64,000 bases of DNA, from the NCBI RefSeq assembly GCF_020382885.2, contig NC_058493.1, forward strand, positions 18,198,999 through 18,262,998, in the 5' to 3' direction. Positions 13,801 through 25,300 of the stretch are shown piece by piece. A model generated the notes under the pieces. That model was not told the origin of the DNA. It saw only the letters and a program-made list of their open reading frames with translations, and did no database searches. Position 1 is the first letter of the stretch, and the number at the start of each line of letters is the position of its first letter. The stretch comes from Scatophagus argus. Its lineage: Eukaryota > Chordata > Actinopteri > Scatophagidae. Position numbers and translations under genes: made by a program.

Positions 13801-15359
13801 TGTGCGGTAAATAAACACAAATTAGAAGCAAAACTTTTGTCCAAAACGTATTCAAATAAATGAGTAAAACTATCAAATCAATTCATTCCATGTGGCTTAT
13901 CGGCTAGCTTTAAATTACTACCCAAATGATTACGTTTATGATGATTATGTTAAATTAAGAAGTATTTCAAAGCCGCTCTCAGTGAGAAGATATTAACTGA
14001 CATAAAAAGGGTGGCGACTTTTATGCTTGATTTTCGATATCACGTTGTCTCAGATAATTTTGGTTATTTATTGTGTTCACCCAGTAGGCCAACGCATCTG
14101 AAAGTCAACTCCGGACTTTACCGATTACTATCTTGACAGAACAATATTCTTTGGAAAGACGTATATTGGGCGTGGATGCGCGTCATGTCATAAAATGTAC
14201 ACATGAAAATAGATGTAGTGTCATCTGTGAAAAATGTAGTCGAACAAAAGACACCTTTGCCAACAGTCTGGTAGGAATATATCAAATGAACGAGAAAACC
14301 CTTATCAGAACACTTGGCCATATACGGTTAAAGGGATTTCTCACTTCCGACCACAACTTGCTGACCTCAGGGCTCGGGGTTATTTGACAGACATCTTTTG
14401 AAACTTAAAAATAGAATCAAAACTGTCTGTGATTCACCATCTATTTTCTATACCGCTTATCCTTCAGGGTCGCGGGGAGCTGGAGCCTATCCCAGCTGAC
14501 TACGGCCGAGAGGCGGGGTACACCCTGGACTGGTCGCCAGTCAGTGCTGTCCGTAATTGGTGTGTGTGAGTTGCAACAGGATTCATTTTGATAAATATAT
14601 ATGAGCAGACTGATAACAGAAGGCTTGTCACTCTGCCTATTTGCAATGTATACAATAATGTAACATTTCTCACATTATATAGAAGCTTTATGTATACAGA
14701 GGCAAAGTTGATGCGGGATACTTCCCTCACATATAAGAAATATCTGTGAAGGAAGTCAGAGAGCCACACATAAAATATAACACATTTTCTTGTAAATGAC
14801 TGAAAATGTTTTACGGAAACAGACAGAAGATAATAACCAGTGGTGGTGTCATTGTGGTATGTGCAGGTGGGGCAAAGTGAATGGATGGGAAAGAGAGAGA
14901 GAGACTCATCACTGTGTTGGCTGTATTTTAAGCTTTAACATGAGCATACAACAATGAATGAACTTTATGTAATCTGTATTCCTGTTCTGTGAAAGTCAGC
15001 AGTTTAACACCAGTAACTGTTTCATTCAAAAACAAATGTGTTCAAGTACACACACACACAAAAGAGTGAAAATATAATTTTCCAAATACCCACTCCAGCT
15101 GCGTGGCACTTAAAAAATGACCAGACAAAATTGTTTTCATGTAAACCCATGTATCAAGTGTAGAGAGAAAATTGAAAAGCAAGCTTTTCCTCCGTGAAAG
15201 AATTTTTACTTTAGTCCTTAAAACTGTGTGGATTAAAATTCCCCCTCTTTTGAGGATCAGATGGTACATCCCAGTTTCTCCTCCTCTCCCTCTCTCATTC
15301 TCCTCCCTCCTGCTCTCAGTGTCCTCCATCTCTCCGTTTTCTCTCATTTTCTTTGATTA
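13801..15359. other. Intergenic stretch upstream of cend1
   Basis: Apart from the repeat at 14434-14556 and a short CA run near 15050, nothing coding is visible. The part next to 15300 is pyrimidine-rich on the plus strand and may belong to the cend1 promoter. Confidence 0.4.
14434..14556 (-). repeat. 5'-truncated copy of a tRNA-like composite repeat
   Basis: Read on the minus strand, this matches the 3' half of the repeat at 32263-32612. It shares the GGTGTACCCCGCCTCTC core, the GGCTCCAGCTCCCC block and the GGATAAGCGGTATAGAAAAT end. The tRNA-like head is missing, as expected for a 5'-truncated retroposed copy. The two copies lie in opposite orientation. Confidence 0.75.
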
Positions 15360-15427
15360 AGGACACTTTTAGAGACTGCTGCAGTTACTCCTTCATCTCT
15401 TATCCTCCTTATTGGGATACTAAAGAG
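15360..15427 (+). promoter_or_regulatory. cend1: Putative cend1 non-coding first exon and start region
   Basis: A good splice donor (ACTAAAGAG followed by gtatgtaa) ends at 15427, and a matching acceptor (tttttcctcag) lies just before 16154, upstream of the cend1 start codon. I infer a non-coding first exon ending at 15427. Its 5' boundary is a guess. Confidence 0.4.
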
Positions 15428-16222
15428 GTATGTAATTCCCATATTTCACATCACTGCATTTTTTTAATAGAAAGCATTTTCGTAAAGACACGTCCAGCCT
15501 GTAATCTGTAATTTGCAAGCTGCTTTGATGTTTTCATTTAATTTCAGTAGTGTTTATTCCTCTTCATTCTTTTTCCTCATTTGCGTTTGTAGTAATTTGC
15601 TTGCAGTCACCGTGGTCCTTATTTCTCTCCTCCATCTTGTCCTCCATTTACAGCACATGACTCATGTAGTTTTACAGTGAAAACACAGAGCAAGACAGAA
15701 GAAGAGCTCTGTCTTGCTCTCTACATGTTATTGCATCTGGATTAGGCTCTTGTCATGGACAGAGAAATAGAGATTCAGTTCCGAACTATGAATAAGCTCT
15801 GCAGCTGCAGTGCTATTCCCTCTTTCTCCATTACAAAACTAGCAGAAGGAAACGCTTCACACAAGAAGCTGCCGTAACGTTATTTTTTCAGTGGAAGATT
15901 ATGTCACAGCTGCTGACACCAAAATAAACAATTCCCTGTCCTCTGAGCAACGGATGTTCCCATCAATGTCATCTTTCTTCAAGGTCACACTAAAGGCCTC
16001 ACTACCACATGACCGCTTCACAGCTGTACAGTGAATTGTGGATTTTAGGGGCTCTTATGTCAGTGTCTCTACATTCAGCAGAGCAGATAACATGATGTCT
16101 GAGCCTAATTTAGAGGGATAATCTGGTCGTGTCTGTTTGCTGTTTTTCCTCAGTGAAGCAGCACAGAGCTGACCTTATAAAGACTCTAACTGCCCAGACC
16201 ACACCTCTATCCCTGGAAGTCC

Positions 16223-16510
16223 ATGGAAGCCAAGGCCAAGACCGGGGCCCCAGCGCCCAAGGCAGCATCAAAAGCAGAGAAGAAGGAGCCGGCAGCACCA
16301 CGCAAAGCTGACCCTACCCCTGCAGCCCCCGAACCTGAGTATCCTCCTCCCCAGGATGGGGCGGCCGAAGCTGAAGCAACAGCAGGTGACGAGGCTGCGG
16401 CGTGCGGCACAGACTCTCTGGAACACCTGAAACCCTTTCTCATCGGGGGTGCTGTTATTGCTGCAGGAGCCGTCTTGCTGGGAGTGTTGCTACTGGCAAG
16501 GAGAAATTAA
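16223..16510 (+). CDS. cend1: Cell cycle exit and neuronal differentiation protein 1 (CEND1/BM88)
   Basis: The complete coding region is one 95-residue exon with a good start context (TCCATGG). Residues 1-60 are a low-complexity Ala/Pro/Lys/Glu-rich cytosolic segment. Residues 72-91 form one hydrophobic tail anchor, preceded by Leu-Lys-Pro-Phe-Leu and followed by Ala-Arg-Arg-Asn. This layout and the tail (PFLIGGAVIAAGAVLLGV) match vertebrate CEND1, whose mammalian form is longer (about 149 residues) and ends in a similar anchor plus basic residues. CEND1 is known as a neuronal membrane protein that promotes cell-cycle exit and differentiation of neuronal precursors. The splice acceptor before 16154 supplies a 5' UTR exon. 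A possible poly(A) signal AATAAA is at 17140-17145. Assignment rests on the anchor and composition because the rest is poorly conserved; nearness to polr2l agrees with human 11p15.5. Confidence 0.82.
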   Translation: MEAKAKTGAPAPKAASKAEKKEPAAPRKADPTPAAPEPEYPPPQDGAAEAEATAGDEAAACGTDSLEHLKPFLIGGAVIAAGAVLLGVLLLARRN

Positions 16511-19236
16511 AACCAAATCATTGTGTCAAATTGAAATATTTATTGTATGATGACATAGGGTGTCATTGTTGAGTGGTTCACAGACTATGAGGCTACACGT
16601 GGGGGATTGGGAGCCACTGTGCATTTTTCTTTTTTGGGGGGGCCTGCTTTCACTTGTAATGAATCAAACCATTCAAGTTTTGATCAAGGCTGTAAATGGA
16701 GCATAATTACACAGAATATATGCATGAAATTGCTTCAATATTGCATATGAACAGTAATAATCAATTTCATAAAAACAATCTCACACTGTAGTACTAAGCT
16801 TAAAATCCTAAACCCTGTAAAGGTAACTTATTCAACTGCTTTATCATTTTTAATTCAGTCTGCACAAATATTGACATAAGCTTGCAATATTTGTACATTC
16901 TTGCACTGGAAATGAGCTTGGTTCACTTTGCTAAAAAAAAAAAATCATGAAAAACTGTATTTATAATGTTGAAACTATCAGAGTCGCTCTAGGTTTTACC
17001 TTATTTTTAAATAAGACAATTGAAAGAGTAGGCCTAAAAAATGCTGGAAATACACATCTTGATGTATTGCACATATTTTGACTAAATCAGTGCCTAAGTG
17101 AAGGGACTCAGTTCCCAACACAGACACTCAATCCCTGCAAATAAAAGAAAAAAAGTCAACTAGGGAATGGCACAGTGCAATTAAAAAAATAATCAACAGA
17201 AAACATAAGCATGTAGTGGTTAAGGAATGGGATGAAGGCGATTGTTGGAGAATAAAACATACACAGTATGTGGCAGAGAATAATAGTAGCTTATTGCTGA
17301 ACAAGAAAGTTTTATTTTACAGTCTAAAGAAATCACAGATTAATAACATGTCTTACAAGAACAGCCACAGCCATGCTGGTTCAATCTGTTTACATCCTAC
17401 AGTAGATGTAGCTATAGCAGAACAGCCATTAGTGTTGCAGTGTCAGGTTTAAAGCCTGCTGCCAAAACATTTGAGTTGTTTCTGTCGTCACTGTGCCCCT
17501 TTTATGTGGCTTTAGGAAAACTCCTTGTTTTCAAAACAACTGTTATGTAATGAGAGCATCCTTGGCTGCTGATACACTGCAAGTTGGCTGTAGGTGAACT
17601 ATTGTTGTGTTGATTACTTAAACCGGGGGAAAAAAACTGCCCACACTCATCTGTACAGCTGTACACCATAATGTCCACTCACATGTAAAGCTCATGGGGA
17701 TGTTGCATAAGTAGGTAGCAGAAAAACAACATGACATGCAACATGATTTAATTTTAGTTGTAAGGGTACGTATGAGTTTACTACACATTACTGGCCGAAA
17801 ATATTATATGGACACATTGCTTTCACCATAGTCAACACCCTGAACACATCCAAAAGATAGTATGCCAACACTGAAAAACAAACTTCACCTTACATTGTAC
17901 AATTCAGTGTACCAAAAAGAAAAAAAAAGAGAAGAAAAATCCTATTTTCATAATTTCAACAGCGTATAAATGCAATAATTCAGATAGGACTCCTCATTTA
18001 GCACATGTGCTGTAGCAAGTTAAATTACAGAAATGATGATGTAATAATACTGTTGGTGATGATGATGTATGATATTCACGATGGCAATGACTGAGGTTAC
18101 TGATGCTGATGGCGGTGGTGATGGTCTTGTTGTTCATGATGATTGTAATGATGATAATGATGGTTATGATATATTTTTGATATATTTCTAACATATTTCC
18201 CTTAGGCACCCTCCCCTCTGCCCTCAAATTCCTAAATGTAAAAAATAAAGAGGATGTAATCTAATCTTTATTAAAGTCAGTGAACCAGCCCATGTGAGTA
18301 TTTATTTATTTATGATTGCACTCTATTTAAAATTAATCAGAATTAGGGATCATTTAATTGCAGACAGAGCTTCAGCTTCAGCGATCAATTAGAGGTGAAA
18401 CTTATCATTTATTTGAGTTTGCCCGATTAATATGCATTAGCAGACAACATAACAAGGATATATGATACTTTTTGCATGTTATCATGCCGGAGCACCCTCT
18501 TCAGTTTACTTTAAGAATTTTGGTATTAAGCTCAATTTAATTCAACTAAATCTAAATTTTGTTTTCTCTGTTCTGTGATTTATGTCTAATGTTATTTGTT
18601 CTTATTTGCATTTCCAATTTTTGAGAAGGGAGCAAAGTCATACTGCCCCTGCTGACACTGTTTAAAGCATTTAGATGAGGTGAATTTCATGATTAAATCT
18701 TTACTGAAGTAGTATGGCCCTAAGAGGATACTATAAGTTTGGAGTAACCTTAACAAAAAGCACCATCATCAAAGCTCATGGCTGTTTTTCTGTGAAAGAA
18801 AATATTTCTTTCTTTTTGGACAATTTGGAAGTACAGACTTAGCATTCAACAGCAGAAATAATCACCTTAAAAATATCACTTTTCATACATTTCACGTTTT
18901 TGAAACAATCACATTTATGATGTGACTACTATTTTTTTTTATTATTATTGTATTATTGTATTAAATTTAGGATTCAACAGTTTTTAAGAGCTCTTTCATG
19001 ACCACATTTGAGGGATGCTGGCTAACATATTTATAATTTTTGTCAGTGTGTAATGTTTTGTGGGTATTCCTATTTTCACTTATCAATATCCGTACTGGCC
19101 TTGCTGATGCCATCGAATGAATACAAACAAATCATAAAGATAATCTTATTAGCTACACCTTGTTAAAACTAGCCTTGTAAAAACAGGGTGTATTTACGAA
19201 AATATTTTCGGAAGTTACGTTTGTCTGTCTTATCCA
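16511..19236. other. cend1 3' UTR and intergenic DNA
   Basis: This holds the likely cend1 3' UTR up to AATAAA at 17140-17145, then AT-rich DNA. A cryptic GAT/ATG-rich simple stretch lies at about 18030-18175. No coding exon is supported. Confidence 0.45.
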
Positions 19237-19292
19237 AAGAAGAAGAAGAAGAAGAAGAAGAAGAAGAAGAAGAAGAAGAAGAAGAAGAAGGA
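19237..19292 (+). repeat. (GAA)n microsatellite
   Basis: An uninterrupted AAG/GAA trinucleotide run of about 55 bp lies roughly 160 bp upstream of the end of the polr2l first exon, so within or next to its promoter. Confidence 0.95.
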
Positions 19293-19450
19293 AATTACGC
19301 TTTAATTCTGAAGGATTCGGTCCTGAAAGTTTGCTGTTTTTCCGGTTAGACTAGAGAGAGCGAGGGAAACTGCCGGCGCTTTCTTTCTTGTAGTTTATTT
19401 CGCTGGCGATAAAACAACATATAAGGTTTAGGTGAACCAGATTGGCGACG
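19293..19450 (+). promoter_or_regulatory. polr2l: polr2l promoter and non-coding first exon
   Basis: The segment becomes CG-richer, carries an ETS-like TTCCGG motif, and ends in a consensus donor (GGCGACG followed by gtgagtaa) at 19450. The acceptor that fits is ctgtccccag before 20033, ten bases upstream of the start codon. The transcription start is not defined. Confidence 0.5.
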
Positions 19451-19967
19451 GTGAGTAATCAGTTAAACTATGGTGTTTTAGATTTCGTGATTTTACCGGT
19501 AAAAAATCAAATTATGTCAACGCGTGGCAACATGGTACTCGCGGCTAACGTTAGCTAACAGTGTACTGTTTTGCTAATCGCGTGCATACAGTCTACGGGC
19601 TAGCTCACACAGTGTCACTGTGGCTAAGATCACATATCGCAAACAGACTATGAGAAAAGGACATTAATACTAAAACTTGCAGGTTCAGGAACTGTTGTAA
19701 CAATAGTCGTATTTTGCGATAATCTTTTCAACTAGAACGCGTCCTGTAAAGTGTCACAGCTACAGTGTGAGCAAAACATTGACGTTGGCTGTCCGATTTA
19801 CTAAAGTAGTATCTGTATTTCCCAAGTGGAGGAATCGCGTTTGATTTGTAAGCTCACTCGTTTGTTGTTGTTTGCAGACCATTTACAACAACTCCGTGTC
19901 TTAATCACAATGTTATTTGTACGAAAAGAAATGGTTTCTTTAACATAGGCAAGCTGGTTAATGCTAA

Positions 19968-20957
<990 letters not shown>

Positions 20958-21098
20958 TTGTAACTGGCAGCCCTCATCAACTGCAAGGACTTTGCGGAGC
21001 TGTGACTTGGACAGATTTGTTATTATAGTGATGTGTGACAACCAGTGTCGACTACGGTGAAGACTTTTGGAGCAATAATATGTGTTTCATTTTTCTTA

Positions 21099-21104
21099 AA
21101 TAAA
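21099..21104 (+). terminator. polr2l: polr2l poly(A) signal
   Basis: A canonical AATAAA lies 142 bases after the polr2l stop codon, followed by a TG-rich stretch. Confidence 0.7.
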
Positions 21105-22206
21105 GCTGTTAAATGACATTGTTGCGGTAATTACTGGTTTACTTATCACTGGTTATCACAGTCTTTCCTGCAGAACTGTAAGGTGAAAATGAATTCTCAT
21201 ACTGGTGCCATGTCAGTGTGCCGTACATTAAAGCAAAGCAGCACCTCAAATCTTGGAGAAAATTACTGCTAGTAATTTCTGTACTTATTCATCATAATAA
21301 AGGGACCCAGATCAGTCCTTAGGATTTCTGAATGGCTAACCAAATACCAGTTTGCAATGAATGTGAATCATCGCCTCACACTTCATGTGGTACAAGTGTC
21401 AGAAATGATCAGTCAATGGCACTAAAATGTTTTGATTGCTTCAATCTCAAATACCATTTTTAATGTCACAATATGAGAAAATACAAATACAGATAATTAT
21501 TAGATATTCCTTGTTCAGCAGATGTTTACCTTGAAGAAATAACACAATACACTTATATGTGCAGGGAATGTATTTTTAATTTGTAGATTTAATACAAAAG
21601 AAAGTGATGAAAACATTACACCACATTATATAGGTTATTTAGAGGTGTTTCCACACATGCAAGTACAGGGATCTCACGTCCCAGCAGCATATCTACAATC
21701 ACATTTTTTTCTTAAAGCAGGTAAAAGTCCTAGTATGTACATGTGACTGGAGAACAACAACAAAAAAAGGTACATTTTAGACTTTTGAAGACACATCTCC
21801 AGTCTCACCATAGATTTCTCAAAATTGTTATACAGCTTGGTGCAGAAACAGAAAATCCTGTCTTTACTTCACGCTTAAACACTCCAGTCTGCAGAGAAAA
21901 AAAAACATAAGAAATCATACTTTTCAGGATTCACGCTAGTGAAATTCAAATATGGATTGTGTTGGCTAACAGCTCCAACAGGATGCTGGTAATTGTCCTT
22001 ACAGCTAAACCAAGAGCATTTCGTGCCAATTACCACAATTCATAAAACTACAAAGCTATAACCCTCCTAACCTGTACCACCCACGTCTCCACAATATGAA
22101 AATAAAATAGAAAAACATATTGAAAATATGAAGCAAGATTATTTATATGCATATATATGCAATAAATAAACTCATTATTAAAGAATAAATAAACTCCTTG
22201 GAGAAT
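21105..22206. other. Tail-to-tail spacer between polr2l and cpsf7
   Basis: The two genes converge here. On the minus strand a good acceptor (ttctctgcag) just before about 21892 could receive the donor that follows the cpsf7 stop codon, so part of this spacer may be a spliced cpsf7 3' UTR. Otherwise it is AT-rich with no coding exon. Confidence 0.4.
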
Positions 22207-22216
22207 TTTATTTATT
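22207..22216 (-). terminator. cpsf7: cpsf7-like poly(A) signal
   Basis: Two overlapping AATAAA motifs on the minus strand lie about 180 bases downstream of the stop codon. They would serve an unspliced, short 3' UTR. Confidence 0.5.
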
Positions 22217-22395
22217 ACTGTATTTTAAATTTTAATTCTGCCGTACTGGGGTCATGTGGGGTATGAGACACTAACAAACACCTGTACGTCTCTGTGAAAA
22301 TGACACTATGTCTGAAGAAACCCAACAATGAACCGTGATACAATTCAACAGTCTGATGGCTGAAAAAAGTATAAATTAGAGGGAAGCTTACCAAG

Positions 22396-25300
22396 TTAGC
22401 GGTATCGGTCTCTGTGATCTCTGTGCCTTTCCCTTTCCCGTTCCCTTGAGCGTTCCTTGTCCCTCTCCACGCTCCAGGAGCGTTCTCTGCGTCTTCGAGA
22501 CGTTCCCGAACCTTCCCATCCAGACGAACCTTCTCTGTCACGTTCTCGATCGCGCTCTCGCTCTCTGTCACGACCCCTGTCCCGGCCTCTTTCTTCATCC
22601 CTAGAACGACTGGTACTCCTGCAGAGAAATGTGTGATATTGACTGGCAAGCTTCAGTTTCTGCGTGTACAATGAGATGTATCATGTCATAATCTACAAAC
22701 CTGTAGCCGTAGTTGCCCTGGATAGAGACTAGACAGTCTTTGAGTGAGGTGACCAGGGCTTGACAGCGTTCGTCTCCATACACTCTGGACTGCTTAATGA
22801 TGGCAATGGCAGTTAACAGAGTCTCCATTGCCACTCGCAAGTCTCCTGCATTAGCAAGACGAGAAATTAATAGAGACAGTTGCTTTTAAGTAGTTAAATA
22901 CGTCAAAGACCTTAAAATTGCTGACATTTATCCCCCAACGTTTGCCACCTTTATTTGTTGCCTCTTGGATTTTAGCAGTGCACCTGTCTAAATTAAGTCC
23001 ATGGAGCCATCAGTAGACCTCTGAGATAACAACTGTATCAAACCACGGATCAAGTCAAGCATTGCACTGAATGATGCCAGGAACACACTGAACTCCATAA
23101 TTCATGTAAAAGCATCTCTGCAAAACTCCATTGATCAAGTATTTATAGGGGCTCAATGGAAGCCACTCTCGCATAAAATACATGTGCCTTGAGTTTGCCA
23201 AGAAAGTAATAAACAGAATCTTGGAGCATGTCACAAAAGCTTTGACTGCCTACTCTTGTGCAGTATTGCCAATGCTATGTCATATGAAAAGCACTACTAC
23301 TCTGTCACTGTCTACTATAATCCCTATAATCTTAACTCACAACAGAAAGTTTCTGAATTTTGTCTGAGCTCTACTCTCTGGTTTGATGTGGGTAGGATTC
23401 TGCCAGAAAGTGATGTATTTCCACACAAAACTCAGAATTTAGCTACATCTGAATCACGCATGATGACAGATGTACCTGTTGTGTTGCCAGGCGAATGACT
23501 ATCAAAGCTGATCAAACCACAACCAATTAGATGGAGAAGTAGATCAGATACAGATGATTATTTTTTAAATAATAATCCAAAGTTTAACTAGGTAAGTGAC
23601 ACAGTATTTCCAGTACGGTGTTTTATTATTCATACATTCAGCTAAAATTGCCACCTGTATGCCTCCATGCACCAGTCAAATTGCAGTCAACATCCATGTC
23701 TTAAAACCTGTTTTGCAAAGTCAAACTTTTGGAGACCAAAATATAATCAGTTCATCATTTGTATTTGTGCCAAATTTGATGAATTTCTTTCAAAGCGTTC
23801 CTGAGATATTGCAGTCATAAGAATGGGACAGATGGACATACGGACTAGCAGCTGCATAAAAAAATGTAAAAAGAAATGCCTGCTTTGCCAGTATGAAGGC
23901 TCTGTGATTAAAAAATGCAGTCACTTTCATGTCATACAAAAGATAACAAAATACCAAAGAACTTAGGCCAAATCTATTAACTCTTCACTTCATTATCAGG
24001 GGGATAATGAACAGCTTGCTGTTGTCAGACATAAGTAAGAAGCAGTTCTTTCTACACATGGCTTATTAAACCCTATGTTCTTTCTTCCACTTCACAGAAT
24101 GTGATCCACCGTGCTTACCAGTTGTTGCTCCGGACACAGCCTTGGAGATGGCACTGCTGGCAATAACTCTATTTCTGTTCATCAGCTCCTCAAAATCTCC
24201 ATCTGTACCATGCGTGTGTCTGAAAAACACACATATTGTTGTTCACACTGAGGGACAGAATTATTTAACCATCACAAGTTAATCCTAAAAATAACTTAAT
24301 TACAATGGCAAAGATGCAGTATCTAAATTTCTTGCATTATCTGCAACATGTTCTATTCTTATGTATTCTTCTCTGCACCCTGGTATCTTGCTGCTTTCCA
24401 CAACAATATTATCAAGTTTCATCTCATCTCACTGGGGAAAAAAAACATTATTCTTTAAGGCTTGCAATAGCTGAAAATACAAAATAATGTATGTTCTCAC
24501 TTTTGTTGGCTGTAGCCTTTGCTGCTGTGCCCATCTTGTGCTGAGGTGAACAACGCTGGATTTACATGCATACTGGGAGATGGTTGGCTAGGAAGACGGA
24601 CAGGAGGAGGAGGGAACAAGGTGTGCGGCATGGGTGGAGGGATGTTTGGTGGCATATGTGGGAAGAAAGGTGGTGGCTGACTGAGGAAAGGGCTGGGTAA
24701 TGAGGGAAACCTGTTTGCACTGGTGTGTGATGGAAAAAAGGCAGGTATAGGAGGAGTGCTGGGCTCCTGAGATAATGATGAGGTGATCTTTTCTGAAGAA
24801 CCCGAGTCCTTTGGGTCTTTGGACGTAACACGCAATGGAATACCTACAGAGAACACATTGGTTTTTTTTTGTATATGTAAATGTAAAATGACAGGCTCAC
24901 TGATACTTTGCAGTATAATGTAAAATCATCAGTGTTGTGGTGTTCTTACGTTTATTTGCTGTGTCCTCAAACATGGCAAGGTTCTGGCGAGTGGCAAAGC
25001 GACAGTCTATCCTTTCCCCATGAAGTTCACATCGGGGTATTTTTTCCAACAATATTTTTAGAGACTCTTCTGAGGTTACCACCACCTCTGCATAGCTGTA
25101 TTGCAAATTAGAAGAAACAGCATGTATGGCAACAGACATTAAGTCACAGAAATCCAAATATTTAATCAACCAAAAGACTTACAAGATTTCCTAACATTTC
25201 AAAAACACTAGATCTGGAATCACTGACCCTCTTGACTGGCCATTAACTCTGTTCTCAGCAAATTTGATATCTGTGATGTCCTTCACACCCAACCTCTGAG

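Noticed and set aside
17760-17880. Tc1-like wording (ATATTATATGGACACATTG)
   Set aside because: It faintly resembles Tc1 terminal wording but lacks a second end or any transposase remnant.
22215-22671. Two overlapping minus-strand open frames (144 and 91 codons) at the cpsf7 3' end
   Set aside because: Only the frame ending at 22396 continues the CPSF7 reading frame from the previous exon ([10 protein letters not shown]); the other is a shadow of the same repetitive Arg/Glu codons.
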